A stretch of DNA of 64,000 bases, from the NCBI RefSeq assembly GCF_030272615.1, contig NC_081407.1, forward strand, positions 97,261,897-97,325,896. The letters run 5' to 3'. Shown one piece after another: positions 20,272 through 31,300 of the stretch. Numbering within the stretch: the first letter of the stretch is position 1; each line of letters begins with the position of its first letter. Below the pieces are notes generated by a model. The model was not told where the DNA came from, made no database searches, and was given only the letters and a program-made list of their open reading frames with translations. This DNA is from Cryptomeria japonica (lineage: Eukaryota > Streptophyta > Pinopsida > Cupressales > Cupressaceae). The position numbers were made by a program, and so were the translations under genes.

Positions 20272-22018
20272 TTTTATATTAAAAGTACCAAAATAAGGGT
20301 GTTGACCCAAATACAACAACCCAGAGAGCGTAAAGTCAACTAGATACCTAATAGGAACACATTAACAACACATTAATTGCAAAATACAAAAATTAAAACT
20401 AGCCATGACAATGCTTCCACAACAAACTAACAAGCTGACAGGTGAAAAGAAAAAACCTATCAAGCCAAAAATCCAAACCCAACTCAAGGAGGGGTAGAGA
20501 CACCCAAGTCTTGACACAAAGGAGTTTGGGGGAGGGGGAAGAATTTCCCTTTTGCCTGTGACAGACCACTGTCTAGGGGATATTATCATTAGGATCATCA
20601 AGAGAGATATCATTCGGGAGGTCCCCCATAGGGTTACAATCAATAGTGCTAGCAGCGTGCTGCTGCAGAACAATAGCAAGTTGCTGCAAAACAATAATAA
20701 TCTATTGCAGAGGAACAACATCAGGAGAATAATCAACATGAGTAGGTTGCGGAGCAGGAGCAACATGAGTAGGAGCCTTTGGGGTGGAGGAGGCCACAAC
20801 AACAATAACAAGAGGGTCAACAGAGGATTCAACCTTGTCCTAGGAGAAGACATCATCCTCTTGAGAGGAGTTGACAAAATCAATAATAGTAGCATTAATA
20901 GTCAGGTGATCATTAATAGCACCCTTCCACGAAGTGGCAATACCTTTGTGGTGTGAGAGAGAATAGTTTGAAGCTAAGTGACCTATTGAGAAGCATCTCT
21001 AATATTGAAAGGGGAGGCCCTTATAATCCAATGATTGTGTCCATGACCTATCCCCTACTATTAGTACCACATCCCTAGGGAGGGGCAATGATATGTTGAT
21101 ATCGATTAACAGTTGGGCAAAGGTAAAATGACCCATGGAAGTTGTGGTATCATCAACCTCCAAGAAGCTACCAATGGCCTCGTAACAAGAAAGCTCCTAG
21201 AAATGGATGGGAAGGTTATGAAGGCAGATTCAAACCAGATGAACATTAAGAGGTTCAGTAAGTGGGTTGAAAGAAGTTGTCCAAGTCTTAATAGAGAAAG
21301 AATAATCTCCCCAAGCCCACAAATTACCTAGAACCAAATCAATATCATGAGTAGAAGTAAAGGAAGCAATGAAAAAACATTTAGCACAAGGAAAAAGCTC
21401 AATGATGTGAGCAAATAAAGGATTCCAAGAGTCACTCACCTAGTGATGAAGGTCCGGAAGAGAAGGCCAAAACCTAGCAAATCTGTAAACCAAAGTGAAG
21501 CGTTGGAAGAAATCAACATTTTTCACAACCTCTTGACCACAAACCACAACAGGGGAGGTCTTGACATAGGGGAGGGGACAAATTCCCTTGCGAGGGTGAG
21601 AAACATATTTGGCCACGCGAAAAAAGGAAAGAGGTTTGGGAGGAACATTAGCAACATCCATGACAACAATGGTAACAAAAGGAGCAACATCTGCACCCGT
21701 AGCAGAACCGATATCCTTCCTTTTAGCAATAATGGTACCCTTATTACTAGTACCCACAACAAAGTTAGTTGCATGGGTAGTACCATTGGCTTCACACACA
21801 ACTGGGGCAAAGGTGCCAAAGACCGCTACAAAGGCATCGATGAAACCCCCACACAATGTTGAGGGAGGAAGAAGCACAAAGCCACCAACACCAACATCCT
21901 TGGCACCGATAGGAGGGGGGAATCCTCCCACATAGAGAATAGGCTTGTTCAAACTTGAATGGGTGAGAGAGCTGTTGGAGGGTTTAGAGTAGGACATTTA
22001 TTTTTTGTTTTTAGAATA
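20272..22018 (-). mobile_element. ORF1-only LINE with target duplications
   Basis: Minus-strand LINE of 1,747 bp. It starts about 20 bases before the ATG at 21997, contains only ORF1, and ends in a short 3' region (GGTCAACACCCTTATTTTGG, then TACTTTTAATATAAAAAA). It is flanked by TTTGTTAATGAATTATT (20255-20271) and TTTGTTAATAAATTGTT (22019-22035), matching at 15 of 17 positions, a typical LINE target duplication. ORF2 is entirely absent between ORF1 and the 3' end. Confidence 0.8.
20400..21997 (-). pseudogene. LINE ORF1 protein (DUF4283-like), nonsense-riddled
   Basis: True ATG at 21997 (MSYSKPSNSSLTH). The frame runs to about 20400 without an obvious frameshift but with several stops. Landmarks are FARFWPSLPDLHH, DLVLGNLWAWGDYSFS and PLTEPLNVHLV, then a cluster around ICLHNLPIHF, and finally YKGLPFQY followed by RCFSIGHLASN, the degenerate knuckle seen in plant LINE ORF1. 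At least three stops stand where the family has Trp. ORF1 proteins bind LINE RNA; this copy cannot make a full product. Confidence 0.8.
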
Positions 22019-23130
22019 TTTGTTAATAAATTGTTATAGTCACTCATTCGACTTACTTTTTAAATATTATTTTTCCCTACGTGAAGTAATGACATTTGGA
22101 ATTCATGAGAAGCTTTTCTTGTGTATGTTATTAGGATGGTGAGACAATGCAAATGACACATTTTAATGTACTTGCAAGTGCAGGATGTTGGAATGGAAGT
22201 CAGTCGTTTCTCAACCAACAATCTCCACTGGAGTCAAGTTGCCGTTGAAGCTAACAATGATACTGACCATTGTGCAGCAATTCCACTTCATAGATTGGAT
22301 AATTTCCTTACAGAGGAAGCCTTGGTTGAAAGTACGGAAGCGACATTTATCCGCATGTGTCATAGAGAGAACCATAGTGCATGCTTAAAAGAGAACTCGA
22401 TGAAGATGTATTCTTGGTTAGTACATTGCATCATTCATTCAATATGTACACAATATTTTCTTTGTCTTTAGATCAATAGTTGACAACATGAAAATATGCA
22501 TTTCGGTAATTGTTGTGCATTTGGTACAAACGACCATAGGAATTATCCTCCCACAAAGGAACGTGTAAGGAACATTAGAAAAAAATGGGGCTATCAGTGC
22601 CACATTATTGTTAAGGTGCTGAAAGTTAGACCCGATGTAGCAATATTGATATTCAATCAAAGTTTTTATGTAGATGAAAAGGGTGAATTTTGTCATGGTG
22701 TTGATGATATTAAGAATGAGCCATGTTCCCTATTTTCTCCAAACCTTTCAACTAAATGCAAAAGTTATGTTGAGAGCTTGTTGCTAATGGATGTTAGTGT
22801 TGATGGTATCATGGATAAATACCTTTCTAATCCTCATTTTTCTAGCATGTTGAGGAGGAGAGATGAATTCCTAACACACAAGGACATCATGAATTCATGG
22901 AGAAGGGTGAAATCCAACCGCTTGTAGAAGCATGTCCACGATTCCATTAGTATAATGCCATGGCAATTAGAGGATGCAACTATTTTTTTATTTATTTCCA
23001 ACCACCTAAAGGCACCGACAAGCCTTTCATTATGGGGAACCAAACTCCATGGATGCTCAGTATGATGGTTCAACACTCCCATGATTTGATCATTTCCATG
23101 GATTCCATGTTTGTGACCAATAAATATGGT

Positions 23131-23232
23131 GTGAGATCCTCACAATCCTGTGTATGAATTCTTATTTATGTTTTTGACAACACCAATGCCTTTATAACTG
23201 CTAATGATTATGGTTGGTTGATTGCCAAATAG
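23131..23232 (+). other. Intron in MULE transposase
   Basis: 102 bases, GTGAGATCC...CAAATAG. Removing it joins NKYG to YQLYSLLVFDEQ, exactly the continuity seen in intronless relatives of this transposase. Confidence 0.85.
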
Positions 23233-23432
23233 TACCAATTGTATTCCCTACTAGTTTTTGATGAACAAAAGGTTGGGTTGCCTATTGCATGGGCAATGTG
23301 CTCACGAAACAAGAATGAGGAAATTCAAGTTTGATTGGCAGAGGTGCAATGACGAGGACAATAGGTCAAACATGATTGGAGGATAAATTCCTTTCTGACT
23401 GATGATGCCACTATAGAGATACAAGCCATACA

Positions 23433-23534
23433 GTACGTCATCTTTTATTATTTACACTCTTCATTGAAATTCTTATGACATGTTGCATTATACTTCGATG
23501 TCTTGGTTATGATCCTTTGTTGTCTTTATACAAG
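23433..23534 (+). other. Intron in MULE transposase
   Basis: 102 bases, GTACGTCATC...TATACAAG. Removing it joins TIEIQAIQ to AIFECHVLLCIWHV in frame. GTACGT is a strong 5' splice consensus. Confidence 0.8.
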
Positions 23535-23788
23535 GGCTATATTTGAATGTCATGTTTTGCTTTGTATTTGGCATGTGTATTGCACATGGTTGAAGAACGT
23601 GCATATGTATGCTGCGAAGGATAGGGTGATGGACATATTTCAATGCTTAGGGATGATCATGATGACAATGAATGATAGTGAAGACAACACTATCCACCTT
23701 TTGCACAATTTCTTTAATGATTTTAGTGACCAACATTGTTTTATTGACTACTTCAACAGAACTTGGTGCCAAGGAAATGAATGTATAG

Positions 23789-23880
23789 GTGAGCTATACC
23801 TTCGTATTGTGTTCTTTTACATCATCTAATGGTACATGTCTTACATTTATATTCATAGTTTTCATCTTTATGGTTTGTAG
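23789..23880 (+). other. Intron in MULE transposase
   Basis: 92 bases, GTGAGCTATACC...GGTTTGTAG. Removing it joins GNECI to AMWAKNFKHFPHAN in frame. Confidence 0.82.
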
Positions 23881-24434
23881 CAATGTGGGCAAAAAACTTC
23901 AAGCATTTCCCGCATGCCAACCAAGACATAAATGTTGCCATTGAGTCTTATGATTGCAAATTGAAGACATAGTATGTGTGTGATTGTCAAAAGAAATGCA
24001 TGAGGTGAATGGATCACCTATATTATAGTCTTGTCTATAAAATTGAACCATTCTTTAGACATAAGAAGAAGTTGCAACAATATGGCTTTATAAAAAACTA
24101 TAGGATGCGACATCCACAAAGTAGTCTTGAGAGGGCAAGAGAAATCCTTGATACTCATGTTGTTCCTGATGATGGTCATCCTGGATGGTTTCGGGTGAAA
24201 ATTCAGACTTCCTGCATTTGGTATGTTGTCAGAATTTATGGTGCTCACCTATATGCTTGTGACTATCCTTGGAGTTTGCAAGGAAGAACTTGCAAGCATG
24301 TGTTCAAGGTTTCTGCCATGAATAATGATGTACAAGATGGTGGTGAAGTTGGCCCACATATGTGGATATTGTTGGATAACTTATTTAACTTTTTCCATTG
24401 TAAAATATATTTTACCTTTTTTCAAAGTTGTTAA

Positions 24435-26052
24435 CTAATCGTTTGACAATAGTTCATTAAGGTGATGATGTTTTGGTGCCTATTGAATCTGTGGCAAATA
24501 CAATAGAGACCACCACACCTGATGTGATTGATGACAAATGGAGGCAATGTTGTTACTCCTTAATAGTCTTGTCCAACTACCATTGACGGTGTTTCACCTA
24601 TGCACACAATGAAATTATGGAGTGAATCAATTGATTTCTTAAAGAAATTATCACAAATAAGGCCACAATCAAAACAACAAATACAATCCTTCTATTCTTA
24701 TGTTGAGAGGTTAAAGTTGGATCTTCAATAATCGAATGCATTAGGTTTTGATTTATGTCCTAATTTGGATCTAGCTGAAACAAGCACTTCTTGCATGCAT
24801 CCATGGTTTAGTGCAACTGGGAATTGTGTTTGGCTTCACAGGTATCACAGGCATGATGGCAGCCAACCCATACCACTTGAAGTTCCTCTATCAGATCTGT
24901 TCATGTTCCCTTTCAATGGTAAAAGGGGGAAGAAGGGCAACAAGCAATCTCAACAAACAGGGGGAGCACATGTCAAAGGTATTGCCTCTATTCCATGGAA
25001 AACGGGTTTGTTAGGGACTTTCATATTGAAAAAGTCATGTCCATGTTTTGAATCTATCTTACATTTGCTAGAAAGATCATCTACTTGTTTCCAATATTTT
25101 CAAAGCATCATCAACTTCTAGCTCAAGAAGTTCTTGTCAATGTCTATCTTTTGACAACACTACGAGTGCACAACATATGGATAATGGAGAATAGTAACTA
25201 GTAGGTACAATTATTTGTTTTCTTTGTTTCTTTAGCTTTACTTAGATGTTACTAATTACAATAATACATGTGTTCTGGGTGTCACAACCATTTATGCATG
25301 TATTATTGATTACATATCAAAATATATCAATCTGCATTGGTCATCCAATTTAAAACACATTGTGTTTTACAATTTTGTCATGCAATTTACTATACAATGC
25401 GTTTTTGCAATTTTGTCATGTAATTTATAACACAATGTGTTTTTGTCATGCAATAAAATATATAACACAATGTATTTTTGTCATGGAGGTGGACGAGATT
25501 GGTATAAGTTTTGAATCATTAGTAGAGATATGGCTTTCATGATTTTTGCCGATTGAAGGAGGTTATGAAATATATTGTCTTGTTCTAAAATTAAATTTCT
25601 ATTTATCTTTCCTTACAATGTTATGGATTTTTATTACTACAACATAACAAACTAACACTACCACTGACTTCTTATGCAGACTGTCAGCCATTGTAGCAAA
25701 TCGAAATCCTAGTTGGCATGTTAGCGTGCAGGGAGACATTTTGGGCTAGACAATACTACAATTCGACATTGTAGCTTGGCAATGGTTTCTAAGAGCAAGG
25801 GATCATACATGATAGATCGAGGATATTAATTTCTCTCTTTTGTATTGGCCACCATGGTTACCTCACATTGTTGTATCGTGTACCATGACTTATAGAAATA
25901 GTTGATGATGCATAACACTATCAATGCCTGACAAATGGATAGAAAATGTTTGTGACAATTTTCCTAGAAATCTCTTGGTCTTGGAGTACATGGACATGTT
26001 TACTAGATGTTGCAGAGTCAGAAATTGAAATAGATTTTTGAGGACTCTGATG
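24435..26052. other. Non-coding stretch after MULE
   Basis: About 1.6 kb. A basic segment at about 24920-24960 could be the tail of the transposase (KRGKKGNKQSQQTGG). Otherwise it is AT-rich, with three diverged copies of an ATTTTGTCATGCAATTTA-like phrase at 25370-25450. No other feature is supported. Confidence 0.5.
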
Positions 26053-27519
26053 TGTTGGAAGTATGTGTTGCTGTGGTTGTCATTGATGTCAAGCTTGTTG
26101 TTCCAGATAGTTGTTGGTCCAGAAAGTCTGTGGTGTAGAGATATCTTGTTGTTTTGGTGTTGCAGTTATTCTATTGGTTGTTTTGGAAGTGTTTGGGTCC
26201 AGGAAGTGTTTCTGATGTTACTTGATGTTGTTATATTCTTTGGTTATGTTTTTGGCATTGTGGATATGTTAGTTTTGTGGTCCAAAAATATCTTTGTGTT
26301 TTTTTGGATGTTGGAGTATGTTTCATTTTCGATTGTGATATTCTACATTGATCTTACTTTTTGTGTTACTACTTATCAAATTGCCATTAGTTTTATATTC
26401 AAAGTCATACTATATATTCTAGTCGGATAGTATTACCGAATCATGCAGTCGGTACACACAGAGAAGTCGGTATGAACAGTCTAGTCGGTTACAGAAGAAA
26501 GCAGTCACAGAACGCAGTATTCACCGAGCTGTTTACCGAGTATTGTTTCATGGCTACCGAGCAGTAAAGTTAACTCACCGAGTTGATATTAACCGAGTGA
26601 AATGTTTTACCAGATACATTGAACCTGGACATGCACATGAAAACGTGTTACAAGATCGAGGCATATCTAACCGTTATTACATTGGAAATTGCACTAGAAG
26701 ATTGTGTATGATTGCAAGGTCAATTTAACCAATGAAATATTTTGTTTAGTTATTCATTCGAGGAATCTTTTTTGTAAGATCGAAGCAATGAATTAGATCA
26801 CCGCTGTAAGAGATCTATTTATACAGCATGGGAAGAGAGAAATAAATGTATGTATGTGTGTGTATGTATGAAGGAAGACTATTACAGAGACACAAAGAAG
26901 GTTATCCGTGAACAGTCGAAGAACAGAGTAAACAGAAGGGTTTATCGAGTTACAATATGGGTTACCAAGGTATGCTATAAGCTAGGTAATCTTATTCTGA
27001 GCACATAGAATCTGCTATAACATTTCAGATGTAAAGTTGCAGATATTTGTAGTGATTTTATTGTAAAATTGTGAAGTTGAAAGAGATACCTTTAACAGGG
27101 TAAAAGAATCTAACCAAGTCTATAAATTGTAAATCCTCTAACCAGGTGTAGCATTTATATAGTGTTGTGAAATCCTTTAGTAAGGTAGATCTAACAGATC
27201 TTGTTACTCCTAATAGGGTAAGCTATCAAAAATAGCTAAATGTAGCTCTAACCGAGCAATCTTTATTATTGCAGTAGTGAAGTTGTGGGTGCCATCCCCA
27301 CCGTAGTTTTTCTCTCTAACCAAGAGTTTCTGCATGACCAAAATATATGTGTTATGGAGTGAATCATGTATGATTGTTATCTGTTTGTTTTAACTTTATT
27401 TTATGTTACTGCACTATTCTGTTTATGCATAACAGTAAGGTTATTATTGGAGAAAAGTTTTGGAGTACTGATTCACCCCTCCCCTCTCAGTACATTAGCT
27501 TTCCATATTGGGCCTAACA
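26053..27519 (+). repeat. Solo-LTR-like block, copia type
   Basis: Starts TGTTGGAAGTATGTG, with GTTGTCATTGATGTCAAGC close to the start, and ends in a C-rich box (GATTCACCCCTCCCCTCTCAG, 27470-27490) and GGGCCTAACA. These features match the LTR of the 13464-20149 element read on its own strand. No primer site follows it and no polypurine tract precedes it, so it is a solo LTR or a fragment. The flanks do not give a 5-bp duplication. It contains several ACCGAG repeats at 26525-26600. Confidence 0.6.
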
Positions 27520-27656
27520 TTTTGGTTTGAATATGATTTGTGGATGGTAATTCGATGTGATATGGGTCTCATTGTAGCATGTGGAGATGTAGATAAGAGT
27601 AATTTCATTGGAGAATATGTTTTGTCCTGTTAATTATCTTTATGGACCACATTTCA

Positions 27657-28395
27657 TGTTGGAATTTTGTGGGTTATGTTCTAGTGTTTGCGGATCGATG
27701 GATTGGTCTTAGGAAGATGTGTTTTGGTCCCCTCTTTCTCTTGGAGTGGATCGGCGTGTGTGTTTTTGGTTTGAAAGATTTATTGTTTTAGGCTGACTTG
27801 GTGTAGGTTTTGATGATCTACTTTATAAAGGACGTGTGTGATTGAGTTTCAAGTGGAAAAGATTTATGTGTGTGAGAGAGTGTGGTGTGAATATAGTCAA
27901 CAAAATTCCGTGAAGAGAAGAAAAGAAGAGTTGTGTTTGAATGATATGCAACCTATTTGAAATTGTGCCAAAGGTATAAGACAATGTGTTGATAGATGAG
28001 GTCTAAGTTGGATGTGTTGATGTTGATCGCTTGATGCAAAGTTCAAGGACAACTTCATGATCAAGAGATCCTTCTTTTCAAATCAAGTTTTTGTATCTTG
28101 CCCTATTGTAGTTAGCATCAGGTTTGCAAGTCATTTTTTGTATCTTGTCGCAAGAGTAGTTAGCCTTGGTCTGCAAGTCCAGAGCAGTGAGATATTTCAT
28201 TGTAATATGATATACATATTGGATATATATTTTGTGGGAAAATGATCACAATGGTTTTTCCCTATTTGGGTTTTTCACGTAGAAAATCTTGGTGTTGATG
28301 TGTTGGTTTTGTGTTGTTGATTAATTGTTTATGTGCTGCATTAATTTTGGTTTAAACCGATTCACCCCCCTCTTAGTCCTACCTTGGGTTCAACA
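27657..28395 (+). repeat. Second LTR-like block, copia type
   Basis: Starts TGTTGGAATTTTGTGGG and ends GATTCACCCCCCTCTTAGTCC (28359-28379) and GGGTTCAACA. It shares the terminal layout of the preceding block but is otherwise different in sequence. No target duplication, primer site or coding sequence is adjacent. The start is less certain than the end. Confidence 0.5.
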
Positions 28396-31300
28396 TGATA
28401 CTCATTGACATGTACCATTTTTGGTGCCTATTATATTGTAAGATATTGATATGTAACACAAAAACCACTTTATTGATGACTGGAAGAAATGCATTTTAAT
28501 CATTCTTTTTCCTTATTAAATGTTGTTTGTTTGTGTGATAAAACAATGATTGAGTGCCTTATTAAAATACTTATACCTCACAATAACTAAGATATGTAAA
28601 CAAATAAATACAACCTGAATATAGTCAAACTTCAGATATCCTATACAATGTTACAAGTGTTACCAATTGCAGTTCGGTCTTAGTCAAGTGAGTTAAGATA
28701 TCCCATCCCTGTAAGTTTGTTTCTAATATTTGACTTAAGGAAATGAGTCTTATGAGCCTCTTGTCATTGAAAAGTCTCCAGAAATATGACTAGTTTCAAT
28801 GTTAGCTTACTTCACTAATTTGTCTGCTACATTTTGGATCATGCCTTGATTGGAATAAGATACATTAGCAAAGTTTCCTCCAAATTTTATAACACCTTGT
28901 CAAGATGGGAAACATGTTTATACTTTTGGCTAAAAATCAAGATATTGTAAAACTATAACTAAGAAAGTAATTAAGCTAAGATAAATGATGGTTAGGAGAT
29001 ATTCGTAAAAGACCCAAAAGATTAACATGATGAAATAATGTTCTATGTGATTGATCATATCAAAGAAAGAGGATGCAACACTTAGAGATACAAATGTAAA
29101 ATCATTATAGAATAATAGTATATTTAGTCACATGTCTAGTAAATCTCCACCAATATAAGAAAGTAAAAATTCCCTATGTAAACTTAACATACTAGATGTG
29201 ATCAAGATAGAAAAGTGAACTACACTACTAAACTCTTTAATTTTAACTTACTAAAAGAAAACAAAAAAATGAAAATCCTTAGATATGGATGTTGGGAACT
29301 AGGCCTAATTAGGTATAAAATATTCTCTCATAAATAGACAAATAAATAAATAAAAAAACCCAATAAAAACGATAAAACATGAGGGACTAAGAAAAGAAGT
29401 AGTTTCCTCTGAAAGATGAAGGCCTCCCCCAAAAACAAGCACAAAGAAGCTACAAACATATGCTAAAGAACAACTATTATATTAATAAAATTGAAGAACC
29501 TATACTAAAATAAAATCAAGATTAAGAATAAATAGCTACAAATCTACATAAGTGAACAAAACAAGAGTAATTAAAAAATTGATAGACGGTGAACTCCCAC
29601 TAGTATGTTGCGACGATGCAAAATATTAGTAGTAAAAAATGTAGATGTCACACCAAAATGTGTCAAGTCTCATAAATATTGATCAACTAAAGAAGATCGA
29701 ATGTGGCTTCCATTAATAGGTATCCAAGTGTGTATATATGGCATTTGTTAAATCTCATCAAAATACATGGGTAATTGATATAGGAGCATCTAGGTGTAGA
29801 AGCAATATTGTGTCAAAATATATTATTATACCTCCATACACATCTAAGGAATATTCTCTAAGATGGCTACAAAATTTTATGACGGTATTGGGGCTAGAAG
29901 TCTAATTTTGTCAAAATGACAAATATTCATAACATTTTTAGGCCTTTTAGAGACAACAGTGGGATTTTATTTGACCTAGAGTGTTCTAAGAATCTAAATA
30001 CTTGCAAAAATATATAGATCCCTTGTAAACTAACCTAAAAGTATGATTTCTAGACTAAACAAAGGGTAGATTCAACAACAAAGGAACCTCTAAACAATAC
30101 AAAATGTGCCAATAAATTAAATTTCAATACCTGAAAAGTAAAACCCCCCAAAATTTGATCTCTTTCAACAATTCTAGTTCTCTAGATCATCCAAAGATGC
30201 AAAAGAAAAAGAGAATAATCAGTTACAAGAAAACACAAAATAATGCAATCATAGAGCTTCTCAAAATATACTTAGTTTAAGCAAAAACTTGCTTTTAGTA
30301 CTATAACTAGACCAAGATCAATAATGTCTCGAAGATAATCATGAAAAATTCTAAAGATTAACATGCTATAATAATATTATATATAAATGCACATACAAGA
30401 GAGGGCAATTGCCCATATAAGAGCAAAAAGTGGGTATACACAAAATACAACATTGAGAGATGTAGTAACATGTAGCAAATCTCCACCAAACATAGAAAAT
30501 ACAAATGCCCTCAGTAAAGTTAACATGTAGGCGTGAACAAGATAGAAAAATAATGTAGACTAGTAAAAAAGACATCTAGTCGATTTATTCATAGCAATAA
30601 GGAAATACCTTATTCCTCAACCACATAAAGGTGTGTGGAACATTGCAGCCAAACACTAGAATAAGCCATTCATAAAGATGTTGCTTGGTTTTAAATATGT
30701 CTTCCATATCTTTTATTTTATAAGAACTTGACGATACCTTAATATCTAGTCTAAGTTGTACTTAGCATATTGAAGTTGATCAAGTAAGTCATCTATTTTG
30801 ATTTAGTGGATACTTATCAATAATGATAATTTTGTTTGGACCTCAATAGTCAAAACAAATATGTGATGTTTTATCTTTTTGCAGTGGTAAAACAATATGA
30901 ATCATAAGGGATGTGCTTGACCTAAAAACCCTTATTCCAATAACATTGCCATCTACACTTTGACTTCATTTTATTCAATTAAAGTCTAGCAATAATTTCT
31001 AAAGTTGCATGACAATCTCACATGTTTCTAATTGATGTGGATATAACCAATGAAGCTTCTTTTGACTTCATTTTATTCAATTAAAGTCTAGCAATAATTC
31101 TAAAGCTGCATGACAATCTCACATGTTTCTAATTGATGTGGATATAACCAATTAAAGTCTAGCAATAATTCTAAAGCTGCATGACAATCTCACATGTTTC
31201 TAATTGATGTGGATATAACCAATGAAGCTTCTTTACTGTAATGCCATTTTGTTCTCCCTTCCCTCTAAGTAACAAGTAAGAATTTTTTTTTGTTGCAATG

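Larger units (their letters stand above)
22182..24434 (+). pseudogene. Mutator-like (MULE) transposase gene with introns
   Basis: Plus-strand DDE transposase of the MULE/SWIM type. An N-terminal region from 22496 has YPPTKERVRNIRKKWGYQCH and VAILIFNQSF. The catalytic core follows with PFIMGNQTPWML, ISMDSMFVTNKYG (first Asp at 23101), FLTDDA (second Asp about 23401), LLCIWHVYCTWLKNV and VAIESYDCKL (Glu about 23943). A SWIM-like Cys/His motif, CDYPWSLQGRTCKHVFK, lies near 24270-24310. Its second Cys is Tyr. Three introns with GT-AG ends separate core exons. Defects are a stop at 22925-22927, a frame change near 22975 and further stops at about 23330-23390 and 23970. Terminal inverted repeats were not found. 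Confidence 0.82.

Noticed and set aside
20362-20895. Leucine-rich minus-strand open frame of 177 codons
   Set aside because: Out of register with the LINE ORF1 frame on the same strand; it is low-complexity and explained as an overlapping frame of ORF1.
26846-26870. GTAT/GTGT microsatellite as an independent locus
   Set aside because: It lies inside the LTR-like block and is short.
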